Positions 1-7,643 of a stretch of DNA of 12,321 nucleotides are shown piece by piece. The stretch's first letter is position 1. Each line of letters starts with the position of its first letter. The stretch spans positions 2,604-14,924 of the forward strand of contig CAJOEG010000049.1 of NCBI GenBank assembly GCA_905233405.1, written 5' to 3'. This DNA is from an uncultured Bacteroidales bacterium. Its GTDB lineage: Bacteria; Bacteroidota; Bacteroidia; Bacteroidales; ML635J-15. Made by a program: the position numbers and the translations under genes. The notes under the pieces were generated by a model. It was not told where the DNA came from and searched no databases. It saw only the letters and a program-made list of their open reading frames with translations.

Positions 1-629
1 ATACGGGTTGTAAGTTTTATGTCGTAGTCCTTGCCTTCGCAAACCTTTATTGGCACTTCGGGGTGATACAGATAAATCATAGCGGCATCCTCAGTGAACT
101 CGCGTCCCTCGGCAGCAGCACGTTCGTGCACCTCCTTTAGCAAACGAGTCTCGAACTTCTGTGGCAACTGCACATTAACCAGTTCGGAACGGTCAAGCAA
201 ACCCTCCACATATTCGTGTCCCTTTAAGACACTAAACGGTATGCTGGCCCCGAAAGTAGCATTGCGTTCCTCTACTGCTATCAGACGCTTAAAATCGTCA
301 ACTTTCACAAACGGACGCGCTGCCTCGTGCACAATAACATCTTCATTATGCACCATTGCCAGACCATTGCGAACAGATTCCTGACGTGTAACGCCTGCTG
401 GCGCATAAATTATCTTCTTACGGATGCCGTACTGCTGAACCATAAGGCTAATGGATGCCTCATATTCCTTGGCACACACCACTACCACATCTTCAATCTC
501 ATCTATCTGGTCAACCCTTTCCAATATGTGCATGATTACAGGTTTTCCTGCAAGCAACATATACTGCTTCGGAACCGAATTGTGCATTCGGCTACCTACA
601 CCTCCTGACAAAAAAAGCAATGTATACAT
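1..629 (-). CDS. IspD/TarI-family cytidylyltransferase, C-terminus cut by window start
   Basis: The frame is open from ATG at 629 to the window edge (209 codons seen). The family transfers CMP from CTP to a sugar or polyol phosphate: MEP in isoprenoid synthesis (IspD) or ribitol-5-phosphate for surface polymers (TarI). Visible motifs are the nucleotide-binding loop SGGVGSRM (residues 8-15) followed by PKQY (20-23), GVTRQESVRNGL (79-90), HEAARP (101-106, usually H-D-A/G-A/V-R-P), DRSEL...QLPQKF (usually Q-T-P-Q-x-F) and a late TEDA segment followed by DIKLTT. The GGVGSRM loop and the IK-TT ending look more TarI-like than IspD-like. The usual Asp in HDAARP is Glu, the Thr of TPQ is Leu, and the central D-T of the IspD substrate loop is not evident. 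I therefore leave the substrate open. The family is sure; the gene name is not. No strong Shine-Dalgarno is seen. A TAATTTTG box lies 74 bp upstream. Confidence 0.88.
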   Translation of the reverse strand, partial: MYTLLFLSGGVGSRMHNSVPKQYMLLAGKPVIMHILERVDQIDEIEDVVVVCAKEYEASISLMVQQYGIRKKIIYAPAGVTRQESVRNGLAMVHNEDVIVHEAARPFVKVDDFKRLIAVEERNATFGASIPFSVLKGHEYVEGLLDRSELVNVQLPQKFETRLLKEVHERAAAEGREFTEDAAMIYLYHPEVPIKVCEGKDYDIKLTTR

Positions 630-846
630 ATTCAGTCGTCCTTTTATTACAATATTAACGACAACTATCGAATCCAAATTGCCGTTAAAAATTAAATCGG
701 CTCAAAATTAATAAAAACTTGCCAATTATAGATTTATGACATCAACAAATTAATCGCGCACACATCTGACGCTTAGTCCAATGCTCTTATTATTGGGCGT
801 TTTCCATAAATCTTCAAGTTAGTATCAGAACTAGTTTTTTCATAAT
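630..846. other. Intergenic region between the PorE-like gene and the cytidylyltransferase gene
   Basis: This 217-bp AT-rich gap holds no gene that I can support. On the minus strand CAAAATTA at 703-710 reads TAATTTTG, which fits the Bacteroidota -7 consensus TAnnTTTG, but I find no TTTG at the expected 19-21 bp upstream. A second, poorer pair (TTTG at about 675-678, spacer 17, then TAATATTG) lies closer to the start. Either could drive the cytidylyltransferase gene. A 7-bp hairpin with one wobble pair at 776-798 has no T tract on the minus strand and so is not a clear terminator for the preceding gene. Confidence 0.4.
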
Positions 847-2799
847 CTACTCGACACTTACGACCTTAAACTCTGTACGACGGTTCTGCGCACGCCCCTC
901 CTCTGTGTCGTTGGTGGCAATAGGAACCGAAAAGTCGTATCCGCTGTACGACAGACGTTCCTTTGCAATTCCCTGCGACACAAGGTAGTTGTATACCGAC
1001 TTCGCACGATTCTCCGACAAGGTCTTGTTGTAGGCCTTGGTGCCCACGTTGTCGGTATGACCGCCGATTTCTATCTTCATCTTCGGATTTGCATTCATAT
1101 ACTCAACAACCTTACCCAACTCGGTGTAGGAATCGGGCAGCAAGTCGTAGCTGTCGGTCTTGAAGAAAATGTTTTTCAGGACCACCGTCACGCCTTTTTC
1201 TATCGGCTGAAGCGGAATGTTCATAATGTACGGCTCCTCGGGATGCTCGAGGTTGGTAAGCGAAAAGTTCTCGGAGTAGAACAGATAACCTTCGCGCGAA
1301 ACGTTGAAGGCATAGTCCTTGTCGATCGGCAGACATACCATATATTCGCCGTTGTCACCCGAAAACATATCTACCATTTTTTCTCCGCTCTCGATGTCAA
1401 GCATTTCGCATTTTGCCTTGAGCCTTTCGTTGGTCTTCGAATCATAAATGTAGCCTTTTACGTATGTGACAGTCACTGGCTTGACCTCTGGCGGAAGTTC
1501 AAATCCGTAGATGTCAAGGTCGCGCTTAGTGCTTGACGAAGAAAACATTGCAAGGTCGCCCTTTGCGTTCACAATAAGGCTTCTCTCCTCACCCAAGGTA
1601 TTTATCGGATAGCCAAGGTTTTTCGTATTCGACCAAGTTTTGCCTTCGTCCTCGGTCTTTGCAACAAACAAGTCGTAGCTTCCAAGTCCGGGATGTCCCT
1701 TCGATGCAAAATACAAGGTCTTGCAGTCGGGATGTATAAACGGAGAAATATCCTCATAAGGTGTATTAACCTTTCCGCCAAGGTTTTCGGCAGGTCTCAT
1801 GGCATTTCCCTTGCTGTCAATCTGCACACGCCAGATGTCGGTCTTGCCGAAGCCTCCCGACCGCGACGACGAAAAATACAAGTACTTTCCATCCGACGAC
1901 AGCGAAGGATTGCTCTCCCATGCTTCGGTATTCACCGAACGCATATTCTGTGGCTGCGACCACTGCTTGCCTTCCCAGAACATTATGTACAAGTCGCAAC
2001 TTCCCTTGCCGTCAGGACGGTTGCAAGCCGTTATCACACAAGTTTTTCCGTCTGCAGAAATACATTGTGCGCCCTCGTTGAGTTCGGTGTTGATTCTACC
2101 AGGAAGCGGTGCGCCCGAATCGTATTTTCCAGTCTGCTTGTTGCGGTATGCGTAGAACAAATCCTCGTTCATGTTGGCCTGACTGCGTGACGGATTGTTT
2201 GGATTGAGCGGAATCTGCCTCGTAAACACCAGCATTTCCTCATCGGCAGAAAGCGACGGCCAGTACTCGTCCCACTCGGTGTTTATCTTGCCGACACTAC
2301 GAGGCTTGAAGCTCACAGGATTGCGCACGGCACTGTCGGAAAAAGTTATATACTCGCGCAAACGATCTGTATCGAACTTCTTATAAACCGACAAATCAGC
2401 ATTATCATAGAAAAAGTCGATGTAATTTTTTGCCGAAGCATATTCACCGATACCATAGTTGTGAATTGCCAGCTTAAGGGTTATGCCGTAGTCGAAGTGC
2501 GGGTCAAGTTCCACAACCTTCTCATAAAATTCAATCGAAGACTTTATATCACCAAGAAAATCATATATTTCCGCCTTCAGCATATAGGCTTCAATAAACA
2601 TCGAATCTTTAGCAATTGCATTGTCAACCTCCTGCATAGCATACTTGACAGACTGGTTAGTATTACCATTCTGATAATAATTTACAGCCTTCACAAAGCA
2701 CTTAATAGCCGCCTTAGACTTGGTATGATATTCCTCGTTCTGCGAAAAAGCGAATCCGCAAATAAGCGACACTGCCAATATACATAGTAATTTCTTCAT
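847..2799 (-). CDS. PorE-like OmpA-family protein: TPR, five-repeat PD40 propeller, CRD, OmpA domain
   Basis: The 650-residue protein starts with a signal peptide (KK then a hydrophobic stretch, likely cut after about residue 19, SQ). TPR-like helices cover about 30-130. Five PD40-type repeats each begin with an N-T dipeptide at residues 173, 237, 290, 345 and 400 and contain an S-x-D-x-K-x-L-x-F-like strand, giving a five-bladed propeller. A carboxypeptidase-regulatory-like beta domain follows (about 445-510), then an OmpA_C peptidoglycan-binding domain (about 540-650) with GHTDNVG (580-586) and the NRA arginine at 598, the residues that bind diaminopimelate. This domain order matches PorE of the type IX secretion system, which anchors the PorKLMNP machinery to the cell wall. 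PorE is a lipoprotein; this protein has no clear lipobox (Cys14 is preceded by Leu-Ile), so it may be a periplasmic paralogue. Such paralogues are common in Bacteroidota, so a role in secretion is inferred. Confidence 0.9.
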   Translation of the reverse strand: MKKLLCILAVSLICGFAFSQNEEYHTKSKAAIKCFVKAVNYYQNGNTNQSVKYAMQEVDNAIAKDSMFIEAYMLKAEIYDFLGDIKSSIEFYEKVVELDPHFDYGITLKLAIHNYGIGEYASAKNYIDFFYDNADLSVYKKFDTDRLREYITFSDSAVRNPVSFKPRSVGKINTEWDEYWPSLSADEEMLVFTRQIPLNPNNPSRSQANMNEDLFYAYRNKQTGKYDSGAPLPGRINTELNEGAQCISADGKTCVITACNRPDGKGSCDLYIMFWEGKQWSQPQNMRSVNTEAWESNPSLSSDGKYLYFSSSRSGGFGKTDIWRVQIDSKGNAMRPAENLGGKVNTPYEDISPFIHPDCKTLYFASKGHPGLGSYDLFVAKTEDEGKTWSNTKNLGYPINTLGEERSLIVNAKGDLAMFSSSSTKRDLDIYGFELPPEVKPVTVTYVKGYIYDSKTNERLKAKCEMLDIESGEKMVDMFSGDNGEYMVCLPIDKDYAFNVSREGYLFYSENFSLTNLEHPEEPYIMNIPLQPIEKGVTVVLKNIFFKTDSYDLLPDSYTELGKVVEYMNANPKMKIEIGGHTDNVGTKAYNKTLSENRAKSVYNYLVSQGIAKERLSYSGYDFSVPIATNDTEEGRAQNRRTEFKVVSVE

Positions 2800-2815
2800 A
2801 TTCCTAACAATTAAT

Positions 2816-2846
2816 AAAAAAGCAAGCCGAGAAAATCCCGACTTGC
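2816..2846 (-). terminator. Intrinsic terminator downstream of rho
   Basis: On the minus strand the 25-nt inverted repeat at 2822-2846 folds into an 11-bp stem (5' arm GCAAGTCGGGA, 3' arm TCTCGGCTTGC, two G-T pairs) with a 3-nt loop, followed directly by six T residues (2816-2821). It begins 26 bp after the rho stop codon. This is the clearest intrinsic terminator in the window. Its first stem base is also the last base of a -7-like box for the next gene. Confidence 0.85.
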
Positions 2847-2853
2847 AAATATA
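2846..2853 (-). promoter_or_regulatory. Candidate -7 box for the PorE-like gene, abutting the rho terminator
   Basis: CAAATATA reads TATATTTG on the minus strand, an exact match to TAnnTTTG. The -33 position is poor (no TTTG at 19-21 bp upstream). A start site a few bases downstream would fall inside the 5' arm of the terminator stem and give a leader of roughly 40 nt before the ATG at 2799. Confidence 0.4.
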
Positions 2854-2871
2854 ATAATATTTTGTGAATAC

Positions 2872-4701
2872 CTACAGTCCCTTGTCCATTGTGAGCAGGA
2901 ACTCTTCGTTCGATTGTGTCTGCGGCAGACGGGTGCGGATAAATTCCATAGCCTCCACCGAATTCATGTCGGCAAGGAACTCGCGCATTACCCAAAGTCT
3001 GTTTACAAGATCCGGATTTACAAGCAAATCCTCGCGGCGTGTACTCGAAGCGGTAACATCCACAGCAGGGTAAATTCTGCGGTTCGAGAGCTTGCGGTCG
3101 AGCTGAAGTTCCATATTACCTGTTCCCTTGAATTCCTCGAAAATCACATCGTCCATCTTTGAGCCGGTTTCGGTAAGTGCCGTTGCAAGAATAGTGAGCG
3201 AACCGCCGTTTTCGATGTTACGTGCAGCACCGAAGAAACGTTTTGGCTTATGCAGTGCGTTGGAATCGACACCTCCCGACAAAACTCTACCCGAAGCAGG
3301 AGCCACGGTGTTGTATGCACGTGCGAGACGAGTGATGGAGTCGAGCAGAATTACCACATCGTGACCACATTCGACCATACGCTTAGCCTTTTCGAGCACA
3401 ATGCTGGCAACCTTTACGTGGTGGTCGGCAGGTTCGTCGAATGTTGAAGCAACAACCTCGGCATTTACGTCGCGTGCCATATCGGTAACTTCCTCGGGAC
3501 GTTCGTCAATAAGCAATATTATAAGGTAAACTTCGGGATGGTTGGCTGCAATTGCATTTGCTATTTCCTTGAGCAACACCGTCTTACCAGTCTTCGGTTG
3601 AGCAACTATCAAACCACGCTGTCCCTTGCCTATCGGGGTGAACAAATCTACAACTCGTGTCGAAAGGTTTGCGTGCCCCTTGCCTGTGATGTTGAACTTT
3701 TCGGTCGGGAACAAAGGCGTAAGATGGTCGAACGGAATCCTGTCGCGAACAAGCATCGGGTCAAGTCCGTTTATCTTGATAACCTTTGTCAGCGGGAAGA
3801 ACTTTTCGCCTTCCTTCGGCGGACGAACAGCACCTTCGATGGTGTCGCCGGTCTTCAAACCAAAAAGCTTTATCTGCGACTGCGAAACATACACATCGTC
3901 GGGCGAATTCAGATAGTAATAGTCCGATGAACGCAGGAAACCGTAGTTCTCGGGCATAATCTCCAACACGCCAGATACCGTCACGACATTGGAAAAATCG
4001 TAGTTAACAAGCGGAGCATTGTCGTCGATTGTCGAAGCCGATTTTGGGGCAAAAGGCAATTCGCCAGACTTCTGCTGTTCGGGACGCATTTGCGATCTCC
4101 TGAAATTCTGCTGCTGCCTATTATTATCGTTATTTTCAAAACGTGTGGCATTATTGTTCTGCACGGGCTGCTGTGGAGCCGCAACTTGCTCTTTTTCAAC
4201 ATTTACAGCAGTTGGTTCTTCCGTCATCGGTCTTGCATTTACCACCGGTCGCTGATTTTCCTGATTGTTGAATACCAACTTAGCAGCAGCACCAGTCTCA
4301 TCTAGATGAGTTGTCATTATTGGAGCCTGGATTCTTGCCCTACGATGGCGTTTGCGCTGGGTAGGTCTGTCATTGTCAACCGATTCCATTGTTTCTGTTT
4401 CGTCAGACTCATCATCGTCATCATCTGTTTCCACATTTGGTGCAGACATTACTTGTTCAACTTTTCTCGGGCGACCACGACGGCTATTTTCCTTCAGCGG
4501 AGCCATAATGTCGGTAACGCCAACTAACAAATCATCATCATCGTCGTCGTCATCTTCACCGAAATCCGGATCTTCCGTATCCTGTATCCTTCTTATCAAA
4601 TCTTGTTTTCTAAATGCTTCTACTCTTTTGATGCCCAACGTTTTCGCATATTCGCGCAATTCGGGCAACAACATATCATTCAACTCTGAATAACTTTTCA
4701 T
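2872..4701 (-). CDS. rho: Transcription termination factor Rho with long disordered insertion
   Basis: Rho is a hexameric RNA-dependent ATPase that ends transcription on unprotected RNA. The 609-residue protein (E. coli Rho has 419) carries a Rho_N/SAP-like helical domain at 1-45. A low-complexity segment at about 46-235 contains an eight-Asp run (50-57), an AT-hook-like RRGRPRK (74-80), a second acidic patch (93-103) and a Q/N-rich part (177-212). The cold-shock RNA-binding domain spans about 240-315 (YGFLRS at 253-258, DDVYVS). Then comes the ATPase core: Walker A QPKTGKT (368-374), catalytic DERPEE (Glu400), Walker B VVILLD (449-454), Q-loop region GGVDSNALHKPKRFF and the arginine finger in STRRE (Arg555). 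The core aligns closely with E. coli Rho, with Walker A APPKAGKT changed to AQPKTGKT. The ATG start agrees with the conserved N-terminal helix. The gene is preceded by a 353-bp gap and followed by an intrinsic terminator. Confidence 0.98.
   Translation of the reverse strand: MKSYSELNDMLLPELREYAKTLGIKRVEAFRKQDLIRRIQDTEDPDFGEDDDDDDDDLLVGVTDIMAPLKENSRRGRPRKVEQVMSAPNVETDDDDDESDETETMESVDNDRPTQRKRHRRARIQAPIMTTHLDETGAAAKLVFNNQENQRPVVNARPMTEEPTAVNVEKEQVAAPQQPVQNNNATRFENNDNNRQQQNFRRSQMRPEQQKSGELPFAPKSASTIDDNAPLVNYDFSNVVTVSGVLEIMPENYGFLRSSDYYYLNSPDDVYVSQSQIKLFGLKTGDTIEGAVRPPKEGEKFFPLTKVIKINGLDPMLVRDRIPFDHLTPLFPTEKFNITGKGHANLSTRVVDLFTPIGKGQRGLIVAQPKTGKTVLLKEIANAIAANHPEVYLIILLIDERPEEVTDMARDVNAEVVASTFDEPADHHVKVASIVLEKAKRMVECGHDVVILLDSITRLARAYNTVAPASGRVLSGGVDSNALHKPKRFFGAARNIENGGSLTILATALTETGSKMDDVIFEEFKGTGNMELQLDRKLSNRRIYPAVDVTASSTRREDLLVNPDLVNRLWVMREFLADMNSVEAMEFIRTRLPQTQSNEEFLLTMDKGL
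4531..4554 (-). repeat. GAT/GAC trinucleotide run encoding eight aspartates in rho
   Basis: Eight consecutive Asp codons (a GAT, three GAC and four GAT on the minus strand) form a 24-bp trinucleotide run inside the disordered part of Rho. A shorter run of five Asp codons lies at 4411-4425. Both are in frame, so length changes by slippage would alter only the acidic tract. Confidence 0.8.
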
Positions 4702-5054
4702 TTTTAAAGTTAACTGTTACAAAAATAAAAATTAAACGTAAATTTTTTTCCTCTATGGAACATTGCATTTAATTGACTAAGCACCAAATTCTAAACCATA
4801 CGAACGGTCTTGAGATATTTCCATTGTGATTTTTAATCTTCAGAAATGAATTGACTACTTATCAATCGCTTGCAAAAATATATCTTTTTACTAAAATCCA
4901 AAGCTTTTTTCGCTTAGTTTTTTTTCACATGGACGCAAAGTCGCAAAACATTGTTTCCCAATTATTTAAAATGCTTATTAACACGCATTCGCACTTGATT
5001 CTCCAAGGCGAAACCGCCCAAACATCAAGCGTAGCAAAGGAAAAGGCGACTTTT
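4702..5054. other. Intergenic region between pheT and rho
   Basis: This 353-bp AT-rich stretch separates the pheT stop from the rho start. I see no gene or known RNA. It holds the candidate rho promoter at its rho end, short CGCAAA repeats (ACGCAAAGT followed by CGCAAAAC, 4933-4949) and a small GC hairpin (GGCG...CGCC near 5008-5020) without a T tract. A long rho leader is possible, since Rho is autoregulated in several bacteria, but nothing here proves it. Confidence 0.5.
4720..4727 (-). promoter_or_regulatory. Candidate -7 box of the rho promoter
   Basis: CAAAAATA reads TATTTTTG on the minus strand and fits TAnnTTTG. It lies 18 bp before the rho ATG, which would give a very short leader. 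No TTTG-like -33 element is seen at the proper spacing, and the region is AT-rich, so a chance match is possible. Confidence 0.35.
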
Positions 5055-7487
5055 TTACCTTACCTTTGCGCCAAGTTCCTTCTCGTATAACATTATGAGC
5101 TTCTGCATGATCTTGTCGATCTGCTTGTCGGTCATAGTCTTTTCGGTGTCCTCGAGCTCGAAACTCAATGCATACGAAATCTTGCCCGGCTCAAGGTTCT
5201 TGCCTTCATAAACATCGAACAGACCAACCTCGACAATATGCTTAGGCTCGGTCCTGCGAGCAACTTCCTCCAACTGTGCGTAGGTTACCGACTTGTCGAT
5301 GAGCAAAGCGAGGTCGCGGCGGACGCGCGGGAACTTCGAAATAGGCTGATATTCAATCTTGTGCGTCTTGGCAAACTTCAGAAGTACATCCCAGTTGATT
5401 TCGGCATAAAAAACATCCTGGCCGATGTCCATCTTCTTGAGCAATGCCTTCGAAACAACAGCGATGCGGGCTACTTCCTTGTCCTTCAGCTTGAACGACT
5501 GGAAAGTGCTGAACTTTTCATCCGACGAAACCTCGAACTTCAATGCCGACATGTCAATGCCAATTTTCTTGAGCACTGCAGCCACACCCGACTTCAGCAT
5601 GAAGTAGTCGGTAGGATTGTCCTTCAAGTTCCAGCTCAGCGGATTGCGCTTGCCGGTAATCCACATTCCGATATACTGTGTTTCGCGGTATGCGGTGATG
5701 TCGGAAATCTGCTTCTCGGCATTATAATAATAGGTACGGCCGAACTCGAAGAACTTGAGGTCGCCGTTCTTGTAGTTCAGGTTGGCCTTTATGCTGTTGA
5801 GTCCACCATAAAGCAGCGACGGACGCATAACGTTCAGTTCGCGGCTCAACGGATTGTAAATCTTCACGATGCGGTTTGCATATTCGCTGTTTTCGGCAAT
5901 ATCGTCGGCAGAAATCATCGAAAGGCACATTATTTCGGTGTAGCCCATGCCTGTGAGCACGTCCGAAACAAGGTTCATCATCTTCTGCGGTTCCGGCTTC
6001 TCGGGATAGTTGATGCTGAACGAAATATGGTTCGGAACCTCGATGTTGTTGTAGCCGTAGATTCTCATGATGTCCTCAACCACGTCGGCTTCGCCAGTGA
6101 CATCCACCCTGTAGGTTGGAATTTCGAGCTTCAGGTCGCGGCCTTTGTCCTCGAGAATCTTCATGTCGAGCAGACCGATGATTTCGCGTACGCGGGCTTC
6201 CGGAATTTCCTTACCGATAAGCGCATTGCCACGATCGATGTTGTAGTCAACGATTGCGGGATCTATCTTGTTATGATAAACATCGGTAATTTCAGATGCG
6301 ATACGACCGCAGCCCATCTCCACAATCAGGCTTGCTGCACGGCGCAATGCGTAAGGCACCATGTTGATGTCAACACCGCGCTCGAAATGGAACGAAGCAT
6401 CGGTCTTCAAGCCGTGGAACTTCGATGTTCTGCGGATTGAAACCGGGCTGAAATATGCAGCCTCGATGAAAACATTCTTTGTTTCGTTGGAGATTCCAGA
6501 CTTCTGACCGCCGAACACACCGCCGATGCACATAGGCTCCTCGGCATTGCAAATCATAAGGTCGTGAGCCGAAAGCTTGCGCTCAACGCCATCAAGAGTA
6601 ACAAACGGTGTTCCCTCGGCAACATTCTTCACTATTATCTGCTTGCCTGTAATCTTGTCGGCATCGAATGTATGAAGCGGATTTCCGGTTTCGTACAATA
6701 CGAAATTGCTGACATCCACGATATTGTTTATTGGGTTCAAGCCGACCGATTTCAGGCGGTTCTTCAGCCATTCGGGCGATTCCTGCACCTTCACGTCGGT
6801 AAGGCAGATGCCCATATAACGGCGGCAAGCCTCGGTATTTTCGATTTTGATGTCAATTTTGATTTCATTCTTAGGATTCTCCGTGATTTCGGCCTTGGGG
6901 ATATTGTATTTTATACCCTTTACGGCAGCCACATCGCGGGCGGCACCTATGTGCGAAGCACCGTCGATACGATTTGGAGTGATGTCTATTTCGATAGCGG
7001 TGTCGTTCTCGACCTTGAAATACTCCGAAGCGGGCGTTCCCACCTTGGCGTCGGCAGGCAGAACCATAATTCCGTCGTGCGAAGTGCCGATGTTCATTTC
7101 GTCCTCGGCGCAAATCATACCTTCCGACGGTTCGCCGCGCAGTTTCGACTTCTTGATTTCGAACACACCGTCTTTGGCGTAAATCTTAGTGCCAATGGTT
7201 GCCACCACGACCTTCTGTCCGGCTGCCACATTCGGTGCACCGCAGACAATATGCAGCGGTTCTTCGCCACCAACATTGACTGTTGTAACATGCAGATGGT
7301 CAGAATTCGGGTGCGCCTCGCAGGTCAAAACCTCGCCGATTACGAAGCCCTTGAGTCCGCCGATAACCGACGAAACTTCTTCAGTACCATCAACTTCGAG
7401 TCCAACACTTGTCAATATTTTTGCCAATTCTTCGGGCGATTCGTCGAACGCCACATAATTCTTAAGCCAGTTGTATGAAATCTTCAT
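5055..7487 (-). CDS. pheT: Phenylalanine--tRNA ligase beta subunit
   Basis: PheT forms the (alpha-beta)2 cytoplasmic enzyme with PheS and charges tRNA-Phe; beta binds tRNA and carries the editing site. The 810 residues have the usual bacterial length and order. The N-terminal segment begins MKISYNWLKNYV. The EMAP/OB-fold tRNA-binding domain lies at about 42-155 (HPNSDHL at 59-65, CGAPNV 82-87). The B3/B4 editing domain covers about 215-395 (NNIVDVSN 254-261, GGVFGG 322-327, FERGVD 368-373). B5 covers about 405-480 (PTYRVDV at 457-463, VEDIMRIYGY 470-479). The catalytic-like module is about 490-690 (NPLS 545-548, MRPSLL 554-559), and the FDX-ACB anticodon-binding domain is about 715-810 (FPRVRRDLAL 719-728). 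pheS is not adjacent. The ATG at 7487 agrees with the conserved N-terminus. A canonical -7 box lies 20 bp upstream. Confidence 0.98.
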   Translation of the reverse strand: MKISYNWLKNYVAFDESPEELAKILTSVGLEVDGTEEVSSVIGGLKGFVIGEVLTCEAHPNSDHLHVTTVNVGGEEPLHIVCGAPNVAAGQKVVVATIGTKIYAKDGVFEIKKSKLRGEPSEGMICAEDEMNIGTSHDGIMVLPADAKVGTPASEYFKVENDTAIEIDITPNRIDGASHIGAARDVAAVKGIKYNIPKAEITENPKNEIKIDIKIENTEACRRYMGICLTDVKVQESPEWLKNRLKSVGLNPINNIVDVSNFVLYETGNPLHTFDADKITGKQIIVKNVAEGTPFVTLDGVERKLSAHDLMICNAEEPMCIGGVFGGQKSGISNETKNVFIEAAYFSPVSIRRTSKFHGLKTDASFHFERGVDINMVPYALRRAASLIVEMGCGRIASEITDVYHNKIDPAIVDYNIDRGNALIGKEIPEARVREIIGLLDMKILEDKGRDLKLEIPTYRVDVTGEADVVEDIMRIYGYNNIEVPNHISFSINYPEKPEPQKMMNLVSDVLTGMGYTEIMCLSMISADDIAENSEYANRIVKIYNPLSRELNVMRPSLLYGGLNSIKANLNYKNGDLKFFEFGRTYYYNAEKQISDITAYRETQYIGMWITGKRNPLSWNLKDNPTDYFMLKSGVAAVLKKIGIDMSALKFEVSSDEKFSTFQSFKLKDKEVARIAVVSKALLKKMDIGQDVFYAEINWDVLLKFAKTHKIEYQPISKFPRVRRDLALLIDKSVTYAQLEEVARRTEPKHIVEVGLFDVYEGKNLEPGKISYALSFELEDTEKTMTDKQIDKIMQKLIMLYEKELGAKVR

Positions 7488-7507
7488 CGTAAATCAATTT
7501 TGGGATG

Positions 7508-7515
7508 CAAAAGTA
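7508..7515 (-). promoter_or_regulatory. -7 box of the pheT promoter
   Basis: CAAAAGTA reads TACTTTTG (followed by CA) on the minus strand, an exact TAnnTTTG match in the typical TTnnTTTGCA context. It sits 20 bp before the pheT ATG, so the leader would be about 13-16 nt. The -33 element is not recognisable at 19-21 bp. Confidence 0.55.
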
Positions 7516-7549
7516 ATAAATATTTACGAAGTACGATTTACGAATGAAA

Positions 7550-7643
7550 GATTAGAAAATTTGAGGATTTGAAGATTTAACTTCGTTGAGCTAAAGGTTG
7601 AAGATTTGAAAATTTGAAGATTCGAAGGATTTGAAGATTACAT
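7550..7643. repeat. Degenerate 8-bp tandem array upstream of pheT
   Basis: Two blocks of octamers with consensus RATTTGAN read on the plus strand. Block one (7550-7581) is GATTAGAA, AATTTGAG, GATTTGAA, GATTTAAC. Block two (7595-7626) is AGGTTGAA, GATTTGAA, AATTTGAA, GATTCGAA, then one extra G and GATTTGAA, GATTACAT (7628-7643). A 13-bp non-repeat stretch separates the blocks. The same family occurs at 8498-8537. No function is known to me. Confidence 0.75.

Noticed and set aside
776..798. Hairpin GTCCAAT/ATTGGGC as a terminator of the PorE-like gene
   Set aside because: On the minus strand one pair is lost and no T tract follows; the plus-strand T run is only four and no plus gene precedes it.
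5061..5068. TACCTTTG on the plus strand as a promoter
   Set aside because: It lies inside the pheT 3' coding end (antisense), has no -33 partner, and has no plus-strand gene downstream.
5238..6440. A 400-codon open frame on the plus strand
   Set aside because: It lies wholly antisense to pheT, which is certain from its conserved domains; its translation shows no family motifs and reflects the codon bias of pheT.
6564..7478. A 304-codon open frame on the plus strand
   Set aside because: It is also antisense to pheT, with no recognisable motif or promoter.
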